DNA from: CADEEN01 sp963751775
GTDB lineage: Bacteria; Pseudomonadota; Gammaproteobacteria; Burkholderiales; Burkholderiaceae_C
Direction: 5' to 3'
Assembly: GCA_963751775.1 (NCBI GenBank)
Contig: CAVVVW010000008.1
Span: 372,001 to 436,000 of the forward strand
DNA length: 64,000 nucleotides
Shown: positions 37,075-46,266 of the stretch, in pieces
How positions within the stretch are numbered: position 1 is the first letter of the stretch
How the letters are laid out: every line of letters begins with the position of its first letter
The notes under the pieces: model-generated
The model's input: only the letters and a program-made list of their open reading frames with translations
Database searches by the model: none
Told to the model about the DNA's origin: nothing
Translations under genes and position numbers: made by a program

Positions 37075-37764
37075 CTGAACACCCGCCCGCACTCCCTGAC
37101 ACACCTGCCTGCCGACGCCCGGCCGCGCGAAAAGCTGCTGGCCCGCGGGGCCGGTGCGCTGGCCGATGCCGAGTTGCTGGCATTGCTGTTGCGCACCGGC
37201 CTGCCGGGCCTGGGCGTGCTGCAACTGGCGCAGTCGCTGCTCGATCGCTTCGGCGGCCTGGCCGGATTGCTGCACGCCGACGCGCCGGCACTGGCCAAGG
37301 TCAAGGGCCTGGGTCCGGCCAAGCGCGCCGAGGTGGCCGCGGTGCTGGAAATCGCGCGCCGCGTGCTGGCCCAGCAACTCGCCGAGCGGCCGCTGTTCGA
37401 CTCGCCGCAGCGCGTCAAGGACTACGCGGCGCTGCATTTGCGCCCGTTGGCGCACGAGGCCTTTGCCGTGCTGTTCCTCGACACCGGCCACCGCCTGCTC
37501 GGGCTCGAGGTGATGTTCCACGGCACGCTGGCGCAGACCAGCGTGCACCCGCGCGAGATCGTCAAGCGCGCGCTGGCGCTGAACGCCGCCGCCGTCGTGC
37601 TGGCGCACAACCACCCCAGCGGCGCGGCCGAGCCGTCGCGAGCGGATGAGTTGGTGACGCAGGGCGTGCGTGCGGCGCTGCAGCTGGTCGATGTGCGCGT
37701 GCTCGACCATCTGGTCGTCGGCGCCGGCACCGTGCTGTCGTTCGCCGAACGGGGCTTGATGTGA
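37075..37764 (+). CDS. radC: RadC family JAB1/MPN-type protein
   Basis: This protein of about 229 residues has an N-terminal UPF0758 helical domain (ADARPREKLLARGAGALADAELLALLLRTG), a helix-hairpin-helix (LAKVKGLGPAKRAEVAAVLE) and a C-terminal JAMM-like metal motif (VVLAHNHPSGAAEPSRAD). The function of RadC remains disputed; the link to DNA repair is weak. No ATG, GTG or TTG occurs in frame between the upstream stop (37047) and the conserved region. I placed the start at a CTG (37075). A missed base or substitution is as likely. Confidence 0.85.
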   Translation: MNTRPHSLTHLPADARPREKLLARGAGALADAELLALLLRTGLPGLGVLQLAQSLLDRFGGLAGLLHADAPALAKVKGLGPAKRAEVAAVLEIARRVLAQQLAERPLFDSPQRVKDYAALHLRPLAHEAFAVLFLDTGHRLLGLEVMFHGTLAQTSVHPREIVKRALALNAAAVVLAHNHPSGAAEPSRADELVTQGVRAALQLVDVRVLDHLVVGAGTVLSFAERGLM

Positions 37765-38396
37765 AGGCCGCCAACCTCGCCCGCCTGGCCGCGCTGAAGG
37801 AGCGGTTGGCGCGCAGCGCTGACGAAGCCGCCGCGCGCCGTGCGCAGGAGGCCGAGGCCGCCGCCCGCGAGCACGCCGAGCGCCACCACTTCGCCCTCAC
37901 CGTCGGCCCGGTCACGCCGCAGGCACGCGACCAGCGCGCCGAACTGCCGCGTGCGCCGGTCGCACCCGAGCCACGCCAACGCCAGCGCGACGAAGCCCAG
38001 GCCCTGGCCGCGACGCTGTCCGACGAACTGGACCTGAGCACCCTGCTCGACACCGACGAAGGCCTGAGCTTTCGCCGCGAAGGCGTCGGCCCCGACGTGC
38101 CGGCGCGCCTGCGCCGCGGCCAGTGGACCATCCAGCGCCAGCTCGATCTGCACGGCCTGCGCCGCGACGCCGCCCGCGACGCGCTGGCCGCCTTCATCCG
38201 CCAGGCCGAACGCGACGGCCTGCGCTGCGTGCGCATCGTGCACGGCAAGGGCAACGGCTCGCCGGGGCGCGAACCGGTGCTGAAGGACAAGGTCAAGCGC
38301 TGGCTGGTACAGAAGAACCAGGTCATCGCGTTCACCCAGGCCAGCGCCGCCGACGGCGGGCACGGTGCGCTGCTGGTGTTGCTGGCAAGCCGCTGA
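37761..38396 (+). CDS. Smr/MutS2-type nuclease domain protein
   Basis: This 211-residue protein has a basic, coiled-coil N-terminus (about residues 1-75) and a C-terminal Smr domain with QLDLHGLRRDAARDALAAFI and VRIVHGKGNGSPGREPVLKDKVKRWL. The LDxHG and HGxG motifs are the catalytic and binding signature. Small Smr proteins nick DNA or cleave RNA on stalled ribosomes. The GTG start overlaps the radC stop, so the two genes are coupled. Confidence 0.9.
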   Translation: MKAANLARLAALKERLARSADEAAARRAQEAEAAAREHAERHHFALTVGPVTPQARDQRAELPRAPVAPEPRQRQRDEAQALAATLSDELDLSTLLDTDEGLSFRREGVGPDVPARLRRGQWTIQRQLDLHGLRRDAARDALAAFIRQAERDGLRCVRIVHGKGNGSPGREPVLKDKVKRWLVQKNQVIAFTQASAADGGHGALLVLLASR

Positions 38397-38504
38397 GGTC
38401 AAGGATCTTTCCGTTGCGGCGGCTGCGTATTGCGGCCGATCAAGGGCCGACTTCCGTAGCATTCGGTTACGGTGGCGTCAGCATCCGGGTCACAGCCAGC
38501 TGTC

Positions 38505-38905
38505 ATGGGTCTTCCAAGAGCGATCGTTGTCACGGCAGGCGCACTGATCCTGCTTTCGGCGCAGGCGCAGCCGGTCAGCGCCAGTGACGGCAACGGTGGT
38601 CTGGCCCAGCCGCTCTCCGGCGTCTCTTTCGCCGCAGCCGCCAGATCACTGCGGCTCGGAAATGCCGCCCGCTCAGCGATGAACCGCGGCGACAGGACGG
38701 CCACGGTACAGACAGTGGCCGCTGTCACCACGACGGGCTGTCGGTGGCGGCGCGTGCGGGTCGAGCGCATGCACCGATCAGGCCGCGCGCCAAGGCGTCA
38801 ACGCGCCAGCGGCGCCGACAATGCCAACGACCAAACCATGTGCTGCTGCTGGCCGCCGTGGGCGCAGTGGCCTTCATGGCCAGCCGCCGTCACATCGGCG
38901 GCTGA
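38505..38905 (+). CDS. Possible secreted hypothetical protein (doubtful, frameshifted)
   Basis: The ATG at 38505 opens a clear signal peptide (MGLPRAIVVTAGALILLSAQ, with AQPVSA at the cleavage site). The text then stays low in complexity until about 38720. In another frame a hydrophobic segment and basic tail (VLLLAAVGAVAFMASRRHIGG) ends at 38905, like a sorting or anchoring tail. Joining them needs one frame change, in line with the many others here. The rest of the 38397-38932 gap shows no other gene. I do not recognise a family. Confidence 0.35.
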
Positions 38906-38932
38906 GATACGACGCGGCTGCCGTCGCGGCGC

Positions 38933-39326
38933 TCAACCGCCGCGGTTGCGCATCCAGTCGGCGGTATTGAAGAACGCCGCGCCGAGGCGCTGGGCCAGTT
39001 CAGCCATCGACGCCGCACTCGTGCATCGCCTGCGTCATGCAGGCCAGCCACTGGTCGCGTTCGGCGATGCCGATCACGTAGGGCAAGTGGCGTGCGCGCA
39101 GCCGTGGGTGGCCGAAGCGCTGCGTGTACAGGTCGGGCCCGCCGAGCCAGCCGCTCAGGAACCAATGCAGCTTGTCGCGCGAGTTGTCGAGCGTGGGCGG
39201 GTGCAGCGCGCGAATGCCGGCATAGCCCGGCTCGAACTCCATCAGGTCGTAGAAGCGGTCGACCAGCGCCCTCAGCGCCGCGTCGCCGCCGAGCCGGGCG
39301 TGCGCCGTGGCGCTGGCATCGGTCAT
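38933..39326 (-). CDS. Group II truncated haemoglobin (frameshifted)
   Basis: This protein of about 130 residues has VDRFYDLMEFEPGYAGIRALHP, the CD/E region LHWFLSGWLGGPDLY, and the proximal-His region FGHPRLRARHLPYVIG. The conserved end, AAFFNTADWMRNRGG, is read after removing one G near 39008. Such haem proteins bind O2 or NO and help respiration or NO detoxification at low oxygen. It stands alone here, convergent with nothing essential. No signal peptide is present. Confidence 0.88.
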
Positions 39327-39381
39327 CTGGTTCGGCGCTGGGCCGTTGTTGCGAACGGCCCATTTTGCGCCGGCGCGGCCT

Positions 39382-39673
39382 TCACCAGCCGTGCAGCTGC
39401 AGGATGCGCAGGATCTGCCTGCCCTCCTGCTCGTCCTGCCAACGACGTTGGCCGATCAGGCCCTGCGGCGCACCGATGTCGCGCAAGGTCTCGGGGCTGA
39501 GGCGGGCCAACGCCCGTTCGGCCTCTGCGCTGCGTCGCCATTCGGCGCGCACGGCGCGTCGTGGCCTGCCAACGGCGGTGCAGCGCAGTCAGTCGATCGA
39601 CGGCGATTTCGAATGCGCGCAGCAACGACGGGCGATGCAGCGGGATCGGGCGTGGCAGGCTGGTGCTGGTCAT
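39382..39673 (-). CDS. DUF1127 domain-containing small protein (frameshifted)
   Basis: This protein of about 96 residues begins MTSTSLPRPIPLHRPSLLRAF. Its DUF1127 core, ERALARLSPETLRDIGAPQGLIG, is read after a frame change near 39545 and ends ILRILQLHGW. DUF1127 proteins are small, Arg-rich and sometimes bind RNA or tune phosphate and RNA metabolism. It diverges from a LysR regulator, with paired operator-like dyads between them. Confidence 0.8.
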
Positions 39674-39696
39674 GGTGGGCTCCGTTGGGTGTCGGT

Positions 39697-39772
39697 ATTG
39701 GTCAGAATAGTTGCCAATCCATCGGCAGAAAAGCGATTTGTTCTGGCTAGCTTGGTCAGTTATGCTTACCAA
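39697..39772. promoter_or_regulatory. Two LysR-type operator dyads between DUF1127 and LysR genes
   Basis: ATTGG...CCAAT (39697-39718) and TTGGT...ACCAA (39752-39772) are two similar dyads. Both begin TTGGTCAG and end CCAA, with centres about 54 bp apart. A T-N11-A type core and a pair of sites upstream of a divergent target are typical of LysR autoregulation. Confidence 0.6.
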
Positions 39773-39787
39773 ACGAGGACGCACCCT

Positions 39788-40768
39788 ATGCCCCGACTGC
39801 CACTCCAGACCCTGCCCGCATTTCGTGCCGTTGCGCGCGGCGCCAACCTGCGCGCCGCGGCCGAGGCGCTGCACCTGACGCACAGCGCCATCAGCCAGCA
39901 GATCAAGCTGCTCGAGGAGCAGGTCGGCTTCGCGCTGTTCGACCGCCGCGGCCGTCGCGTCGTGCTCAACGCGGCCGGTGCCGCGCTGCTGCGCGCGGTC
40001 GAGCCGGCGCTGGCGCAGCTCGACGACGGCCTGCGCGCGGCGGCGGCGGCATCGGGCGACGAACAGCATCGCATCCGCATCACGCTGCTGTCGTCGTTCG
40101 CTCAGCGCTGGCTGCTGCCGCGCATGGGCCGCTGGCGCGACAAGCACCCCGACATCGGCATCGAACTGCACACCTCGCAGAACGTTGTCGACCTGCAGCG
40201 CGAGGGCTTCCACGCCGCACTGCGCCAGGGCCGCGGCAACTGGCGCGGGCTGGAAGCGGTGTGCCTGACCGATTCGCCGCTGATCGTGCTCGGCTCGCCC
40301 GACGCCGCGCACCGCCTGCAAGGCCGCGGTGTCGCGGCGCTGGCCGACGAGCCGCTGCTCGGCAGCGCGGCCCTGTGGCAACGCTGGTTTGCGCTGAGCG
40401 GCGTGCGCGCCCGCGTCAACCCGGTCGCGGATTTCAACGATGCCGGGCTGATCTTGCAGGCCGCCGAGCAGAATCTCGGCCTGGCGCTGGCGCGCGAGAT
40501 CCTCGCCGCCGACGCCCTGCGCGACGGCCGCCTGGTGCGACTGTCGCCGGTGCTGATGCAGGAGGAGGAGGCCTACGCCTACTGGCTGGCGTTCGTGCCC
40601 AGCCTGGGCGACTGGCCGCCGCTGCTGGCGCTGCGCGCGTGGCTGCTCGACGAACTGGCGCTGTCGCAGCGCCAGCTCGACGGCATCAAAGAAACAGCGC
40701 CTGCAGGTCGTTCAGGAAGTCGAAGCCGCGCACCGTCGGCCGCCAGCGTTCGCCGTCGCGCTCGATGA
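39788..40768 (+). CDS. LysR-family transcriptional regulator, GcvA-like
   Basis: This 326-residue protein has an N-terminal winged helix-turn-helix (LPAFRAVARGANLRAAAEALHLTHSAISQQIKLLEEQVGFALFDRRG) and a substrate-binding domain (IRITLLSSFAQRWLLPRMGRW...GIELHTSQNVVDLQREGFHAALR). It probably controls the divergent DUF1127 gene. The last 30 residues (KETAPAGRSGSRSRAPSAAS...) are atypical and overlap the hemW 3' end by 83 bp. The natural end may be near DELALSQRQLDG, with the stop lost by an indel. Confidence 0.88.
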   Translation: MPRLPLQTLPAFRAVARGANLRAAAEALHLTHSAISQQIKLLEEQVGFALFDRRGRRVVLNAAGAALLRAVEPALAQLDDGLRAAAAASGDEQHRIRITLLSSFAQRWLLPRMGRWRDKHPDIGIELHTSQNVVDLQREGFHAALRQGRGNWRGLEAVCLTDSPLIVLGSPDAAHRLQGRGVAALADEPLLGSAALWQRWFALSGVRARVNPVADFNDAGLILQAAEQNLGLALAREILAADALRDGRLVRLSPVLMQEEEAYAYWLAFVPSLGDWPPLLALRAWLLDELALSQRQLDGIKETAPAGRSGSRSRAPSAASVRRRAR

Positions 40769-41881
40769 GGCCGCGCTGCTCGGCCTGGCGCAACGCGCCG
40801 TCGATGGCGGCGATCGACTGACCCGTGCGCTCGCAAAAGCGCGCCGGCTCGAAACCCTCGGCCAGGCGCAACGCGTTCATCATGTACTCGCCAGGCAGTT
40901 CGGCCGCCGTGATCTCGCGTTCGTTGGACACCGCCTTGCCGGCCAATGCACGCTCGATGTACATCGCCGGTTCGCGCCAGCGCACCTGGCGCACGATGCG
41001 GTCGGCAAAGCTCAGCTTGCCATGGGCCCCGGCCCCCAGCCCCAGGTAGTCGCCGAAGCGCCAGTAGTTCAGGTTGTGCACGCAGCGCTGGCCCGGCCGC
41101 GCGAAGGCCGAGACCTCGTAGCGCGCCAGGCCCGCAGCCGCGGTACGCGCGGTGATCAGGTCGAGCATGTCGCTCGCGGCGTCGTCGTCGGGCAGGGCCG
41201 GCGGTGCGTTGGCGAACGCGGTATTGGGCTCGATCGTCAGGTGGTAGATCGACAGGTGCGGCGGCGCGAACCCGAGCGCGACGTCGAGGTCGGCACCGAG
41301 TTGCGCCAGGCTCTGCCCGGGCAGCGCGTACATCAGGTCGAGGTTGAAGGTGGTAAAGGCCGCGCGCGCTTCGGCCAGCGCGGCGCGCGCCTGGGCGCCG
41401 TCGTGGACGCGGCCGATGCGGGCCAGCAGTTGGTCGTCGAAGCTCTGCACGCCCACCGACAGCCGCGTCACGCCCGCGGCGCGGTAGGCGTGAAAGCGCT
41501 CGCGCTCGAACGTGCCCGGGTTGGCCTCGAGCGTGATTTCGCAGCCCGGCATCGAGCGGCAGGCGGGCGCGGATGTCGGCCAGCAGGCGGTCGATGCTCT
41601 CGGGCGCGAACAGACTCGGCGTGCCGCCGCCGATGAACACGCTGCAAACGTGGCGGCCCCAGACCTGCGGCAGCGCGGCGTCCAGGTCGGCCATCAGCGC
41701 TTCGAGGTAGCGCGCCTGCGGCAATGCGTCCGGCGCCTGGTGCGAATTGAAGTCGCAGTACGGACACTTCTTCAGGCACCAGGGCAGGTGAACGTACAGC
41801 GCCAGCGGCGGCAGCGCTGGCCAGCTTGACCTGCGTGCCAGCGGCCCGGCGGATGGATGCGGATCGGCGCCCGGGTCTCAC
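40686..41881 (-). CDS. hemW: Radical SAM haem chaperone HemW (frameshifted)
   Basis: This protein of about 398 residues has the radical-SAM cluster motif in PWCLKKCPYCDFNSH, GGTPSLF, and later NPGTFERERFHAYRAAGVTRLSVGVQSFDD, LDLMYALPGQSLAQL, YWRFGDYLGLGAGAHGKL and the HemW C-terminus. HemW binds haem and delivers it to respiratory enzymes. Frame changes lie near 41825 and in a GGG run near 41550. The start is taken as GTG at 41881, which overlaps the rdgB stop (GTGA). The start is tentative. Confidence 0.9.
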
Positions 41882-42519
41882 GTCAGCCAAGCAACCAGGC
41901 TTCGGTGCATCAAGTCGTCGCGCATCTGCGCAGCGCGCCAAGGCGCGATGGCTGAAGGTGTTCTTGCGCGCCGTGTCGAGTTCGGCGACGCTGGCGCCGA
42001 GCGCGGCGATCCAGACCAGCGGGTCGTAGCCGAAGCCGCCGCTGCCGCGCGGTGCGTCGAGCAACGTCGCCTCCCAGCGACCCTGCGCGATCAGCGGCTC
42101 GGGGTCGGCGGCGTGGCGCAGCGCGACCAGGGTGCTGACGAAGCGTGCGCGCCGGTCGGAGCGGCCCTGCATGCGTGCCAGCAGCAGCGCATTGTTGGCG
42201 GCGTCCTGCGCGCGGCGGCGCTGCTCGCGATCGTCGGCCGGCGTCAGTTCGCCGGCGTAGACGGCCGATTGCACGCCCGGCGCACCGCCGAGCGCGTCGA
42301 CGCACAGCCCCGAGTCGTCGGCGATCGCCGCCAGCCCGCTTTCGTGCGCCGCATGCCGCGCCTTGGCCAGGGCGTTCTCGACGAAGGTGTGGTGCGGCTC
42401 CTCGGCCTCGGCGAATGCCCAGCCTGCCCTGGGCCACGAGTTCGAGCCGCCAGCCCGGCGAACAGCGTCTGCAGCTCGGCCAGCTTGTTGGCGTTGTTGG
42501 ACGCCAGCACCAGTTTCAT
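41878..42519 (-). CDS. rdgB: dITP/XTP pyrophosphatase (frameshifted)
   Basis: This house-cleaning enzyme of about 213 residues starts MKLVLASNNANKLAELQTLF. The active-site and nucleotide motifs EAEEPHHTFVENALAKA, AIADDSGLCVDALGGAPGV and SGGFGYDPLVW are present, and KNTFSHRALA is near the end. Frame changes lie near 42455, 42425 and 41935. A start upstream at 42555 (MSEQAQRL) is possible because no stop separates the two. It lies between rph and hemW, the usual order. Confidence 0.92.
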
Positions 42520-42551
42520 GGGCCCACGCCGCAGCCGCTGCGCCTGCTCGC

Positions 42552-43293
42552 TCATCGCGGCAAGTCTTGTCGCCAACGCGGCCTTCTGCGCCGCAACCAG
42601 CTCGGCGATGCCGCGCTCGGCCAGCATCAGCAGCTCGTCCATCTGCGCGCGCGTGAACGCCGCACCCTCGGCCGTGCCCTGCACTTCGACGTAGGCGCCG
42701 GCGCCGGTCATGACCACGTTCATGTCGGTGTCGCAGGTCGAGTCTTCGCTGTACTCGAGGTCGAGCAGCGGCACATCGCGCAGCAGACCGACCGACACCG
42801 CGGCGACATGGTCGCGGATCGGGCTGGCCGCGATGCGCCCCTGCGCCAGCAGCCAGCTCACGGCGTCGTGGGCGGCGACGAAGGCGCCGGTGATGGCCGC
42901 GGTGCGCGTGCCGCCGTCGGCCTGCAGCACGTCGCAGTCGAGCGTGATCGTGCGCTCGCCGAGCGCCGCCAGGTCGAACACCGCGCGCAGCGAGCGGCCG
43001 ATCAGGCGCTGGATCTCCTGCGTGCGGCCGCTTTGCTTGCCGCGCGCGGCCTCGCGGTCGCTGCGGGTGTGCGTGGCGCGCGGCAGCATGCCGTACTCGG
43101 CCGTGACCCAGCCCTGGCCGCTGCCGCGCTTGTGCGGCGGCACCTTCTCTTCGACCGACGCCGTGCACAGCACCTGCGTGGCGCCGAAGGCGATCAGCAC
43201 CGAACCCTCGGCATGCTGCGTGTAGCCGCGCTCGATGCGCAGCGGCCGCAGGGCGGCGGCGGCGCGGCCGCCGTTGCGTGCATGGTGCAGTCA
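42552..43293 (-). CDS. rph: Ribonuclease PH (frameshifted)
   Basis: This 3' exonuclease of about 246 residues trims tRNA ends. Visible parts are LRPLRIERGYTQHAEGSV, GQGWVTAEYGMLPRATHTR, GRSLRAVFDLAALGERTITLDCDVLQADGGTRTAAITGAFVA and TDMNVVMTGAGAYVEVQGTAEG. The first codons are in another frame (change near 43280), and at the 3' end the frame runs on into rdgB without a stop. The natural stop is probably the TGA at 42552. The ATG is next to the PP2C stop. Confidence 0.92.
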
Positions 43294-44208
43294 TCACGCC
43301 TTCTTTTCGTTGGAGCGGCGGATGGCGTCGTTGATCTCTTTGATCGAACGCTCGATCTCCGCTTCGTCGAGTTCGTCGCCACTCACATCGCCGAGCACGC
43401 TGGCCTGGATGGTGGAGGCGAAGACTTCCTCGCCCAGGCTCTGGGTGGAAATGCCGGTGGCGGTTTCGCTGCCTTCGGCCGACTCCCACTCGACCGAGAG
43501 CACGGTCACGTTGTCGCTCTTGGCGCCGCCGTTGCGCAGCGCCAGCTCGACCAGTTCGGGCACCGCATCGGCGATCGTGCGCCTGGACAACTGCTCGGTG
43601 ATGACGCTGTCGGTGACGCTGCCCCACAGGCCGTCGGAGCACAGCAGCAGGCGATCGCCGGCATGCAGCAGCAGGGGGCCGGCGGTGTCGACCACCGGCT
43701 TGCCCGGGCTGCCCAGGCAGGTGAACAGCACGTTGCGATTGAACTTCTCGCCCATCGGCACCACGTGCGAGAGCGTCTCCTGCAGCTCGGTGTACGAGTG
43801 GTCGCGGGTGCGGGCGATCAGCTTGTCGCCGCGCACCAGGTACAGCCGCGAGTCGCCGCAATGGGCCCAGTAGGCCGTATTGCCCTGCATCACGCAGGCC
43901 ACGACGGTCGTGCGCGGCGTGTCCATCAGCGCCTTCTCGGTGGCGTAGCGCAGCAGCTGGTGGTGGGCCGAGACGATGGCGTCGTGCAGGAAGCGCAGCG
44001 GATCGGGCAGCGTCGGTTTGGCGTCGCGCTGGTACAGCGCGGCCAGCGTCTGCAGTGCAAGCTGCGACGCCACTTCGCCTTCCGGGTGCCCGCCCATGCC
44101 GTCGGCCAGCGCAAACAGCCCCGAGTCGCGCGTGTAGCAATAGCCCATGCGGTCTTCGTTCTTCTCGCGGCCGCCCTTGCGGCTGACCTGGTAGACGGAG
44201 AACTTCAC
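43294..44208 (-). CDS. PP2C-family serine/threonine phosphatase
   Basis: This 304-residue phosphatase has the metal-binding motifs NEDRMGY, FALADGMGGHPEGEVAS, YWAHCGDSRLYLV, LLLCSDGLWGSVTD and KSDNVTVLSVEW, so all the usual Asp residues are present. The C-terminal 60 residues are acidic and helical, outside the PP2C fold. The GTG start at 44208 overlaps the stop of the kinase gene. It would reverse phosphorylation by that kinase. Confidence 0.92.
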   Translation of the reverse strand: MKFSVYQVSRKGGREKNEDRMGYCYTRDSGLFALADGMGGHPEGEVASQLALQTLAALYQRDAKPTLPDPLRFLHDAIVSAHHQLLRYATEKALMDTPRTTVVACVMQGNTAYWAHCGDSRLYLVRGDKLIARTRDHSYTELQETLSHVVPMGEKFNRNVLFTCLGSPGKPVVDTAGPLLLHAGDRLLLCSDGLWGSVTDSVITEQLSRRTIADAVPELVELALRNGGAKSDNVTVLSVEWESAEGSETATGISTQSLGEEVFASTIQASVLGDVSGDELDEAEIERSIKEINDAIRRSNEKKA

Positions 44209-45173
44209 GCCTTGGCCCCGGCCTTGAGGTTCTCGAGCTGCAGCTTGAGCCGCTCGCTGAAACTCAGCCGGGTGTAGCGGCGTTCGGTTTCGCGGGCCAG
44301 CTCCTTCTGCAACGCGAACACGCTCTGCGGGCGTGACAGCGGGTCGAGCGACATGCACCACTCGGTGACTTCGATCAGGTTGTCGGAGTAGACATTGCGC
44401 AGCCTCGACAACGAAAGCGCCAGGCGGTCCTTCTCGATGCGCTGCGGCGCGTCGTTGGGCGGGTAGCCCTGCATGCAGGCGTAGATGCAGGCGCCGATGG
44501 CGTAGATGTCGGTCCACGGCCCGAGCGAGCCGTCGCGGCGGTACATCTCGGGCGCGGCGAAACCCGGCGTGTACATCGGGCGGATGAAGTTGCCCTCCTT
44601 GCTCAGCACTTCGCGCGCGGCGCCGAAGTCGAGCAGGACCGCCTTGTTCTCATTGGTGACGAAGATGTTCGCCGGCTTGATGTCCAGGTGCAGCATCTTG
44701 TGCTGGTGCACGATGCGCAAGCCGCGCAGGATCTCGTCGAACAGCGAGCGAATGGTCGATTCGCGAAACACCTTGTCACGCTTGAGGTCGCGCGCGGTGA
44801 CGATGAAATCCTGCAGGGTGTCGCCCTGCAGGTAGTTCATCACCATGTAGACGGTTTCGTTCTCGCGGAAGAAGTTCAGCACCGAGACCACGCTCGGGTG
44901 GCTGATCTGGGCCAGCGAGCGGCCCTCTTCGAAGAAGCTCTTCAGGCCCAGCCGGTACAGCGGCAGCTTGTCGGGCTTGACACGCGGCGTCAGTTCGCCC
45001 GCGGAGCGCTCGGCCAGCGAGGCGGGCAGGTATTCCTTCAGCGCGATCAGGTGGCGCTGCTCGTCTTCGGCGAGGTAGACGACGCCGAACCCGCCCGCCG
45101 CCAGCTTCTTGACGATCTGATAGCCGCCAACCACGGTACCCGCGGGCAGCGGGGCGGGTTTGGGCTTTGACAT
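44205..45173 (-). CDS. Serine/threonine protein kinase (Hanks type)
   Basis: This 322-residue cytoplasmic kinase has the Gly-rich loop AAGGFGVVYLAEDE, Lys in LIALKEYLP, catalytic loop MLHLDIKPANIFV, Mg-binding LLDFGAAREVL, and TPGFAAPEMY with a well-formed activation segment. HLD replaces HRD, so it is a non-RD kinase. No membrane or PASTA region is present. The pair with PP2C, next to rph, is seen in Burkholderiales. It diverges from yicC. Confidence 0.93.
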   Translation of the reverse strand: MSKPKPAPLPAGTVVGGYQIVKKLAAGGFGVVYLAEDEQRHLIALKEYLPASLAERSAGELTPRVKPDKLPLYRLGLKSFFEEGRSLAQISHPSVVSVLNFFRENETVYMVMNYLQGDTLQDFIVTARDLKRDKVFRESTIRSLFDEILRGLRIVHQHKMLHLDIKPANIFVTNENKAVLLDFGAAREVLSKEGNFIRPMYTPGFAAPEMYRRDGSLGPWTDIYAIGACIYACMQGYPPNDAPQRIEKDRLALSLSRLRNVYSDNLIEVTEWCMSLDPLSRPQSVFALQKELARETERRYTRLSFSERLKLQLENLKAGAKA

Positions 45174-45286
45174 AATTGGCGGCGGCGTTTGAGTGGTTGC
45201 AATTCCCAAGGACGCCGTCAAACGGTGTCCGCCCCCGACGGGAACAAGGAAACTTGGGCCAGACCGGCGTGTCCTTGAGAGGGTCA

Positions 45287-46210
45287 ATGTCAGTTTACAG
45301 CATGACCGGTTACGCCAGCGCCAGTGCTGGCGCGGCTCGACACGCCGACGGTGGCGTGTCGACGGCAACCGGCGCGGCGGCACTGGTGAGCGCGGAACTG
45401 CGTTCGGTCAATGGCCGGTTTCTCGACCTGTCGCTGCGCCTGCCCGACGAATTGCGTGCGCTCGAGCCGGCGTTGCGCGAACTGGTGGCCGGCGCCGTCA
45501 AGCGCGGCAAGGTCGAACTGCGCATCACCGGCGCGCGCGACGCCGACGGTGTCGTCGCCACGCCCGGCGCCGACCAACTGAGCCATCTGTCGCGCATCGA
45601 GGGCACCGTGCAGAGTTGGCTGCCGAAGGCTGCGCCGCTGTCGGTACACGAGGCGCTGCAATGGTGCCGCGGCGGCACATCGTCCGATCGGCTCGATGCG
45701 CCGGCCATGCAGGCCGCACGCGACGCCGTGGCCGCCCTGCGCGAGGCGCGGGGGCGGGAGGGTGAACGCCTGGCCGACGTGCTGCACGAACGCATCGCGC
45801 ACCTGCGCACGCTCACCGATCAGGCCCGGCCGTTGTTGCCCGCGGTGGTGCAGCGCCAGCGCCAGCGCTTCCTCGAGCGCTGGCAGGAGGCCTTGTCGGC
45901 CAGCGGCGCGACGCAATCGGTCAGTGCCGATGCCTTGCAGGAGCGCGCCTTGAACGAAGCCGCGGCGTTCGCGATCCGCATCGACGTGGCCGAGGAACTG
46001 GCCCGTCTGACGGCCCACCTCGACGAGATCGAGCGCCTGCTGCACAAGGGCGGCGAAGTCGGCAAGCGGCTGGACTTCCTGATCCAGGAACTGCAGCGCG
46101 AGGCCAACACGCTGGGCTCGAAGTCCGCGGCGCTGGAGCTGACCGGCTTGGCCGTTGAAATGAAGGTCGCGATCGAGCAGATGCGCGAGCAGGTGCAGAA
46201 CATCGAATAG
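45287..46210 (+). CDS. yicC: YicC-family endoribonuclease
   Basis: This 307-residue protein begins MSVYSMTGYASASAG and has SAELRSVNGRFLDLSLRLP, VKRGKVELRI and the C-terminal DUF1732 region (EVGKRLDFLIQELQREANTLGSKSAALE...VAIEQMREQVQNIE). YicC/YloC proteins are endoribonucleases acting in stress RNA turnover. The start at 45287 gives the family N-terminus. Normally gmk follows directly in related genomes; here three unrelated genes intervene. Confidence 0.93.
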   Translation: MSVYSMTGYASASAGAARHADGGVSTATGAAALVSAELRSVNGRFLDLSLRLPDELRALEPALRELVAGAVKRGKVELRITGARDADGVVATPGADQLSHLSRIEGTVQSWLPKAAPLSVHEALQWCRGGTSSDRLDAPAMQAARDAVAALREARGREGERLADVLHERIAHLRTLTDQARPLLPAVVQRQRQRFLERWQEALSASGATQSVSADALQERALNEAAAFAIRIDVAEELARLTAHLDEIERLLHKGGEVGKRLDFLIQELQREANTLGSKSAALELTGLAVEMKVAIEQMREQVQNIE

Positions 46211-46266
46211 GGCCTGGCCGACGCCCGCAGTGCGGCGCGCACGCAGCACGCCCGGCACCAGGTATT

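Noticed and set aside
42244..43200. Fusion of rph and rdgB into one protein
   Set aside because: The two share a frame without a stop, but both ends have typical separate-gene features (an ATGA at 42552), and indels are frequent here; a lost stop is likelier.
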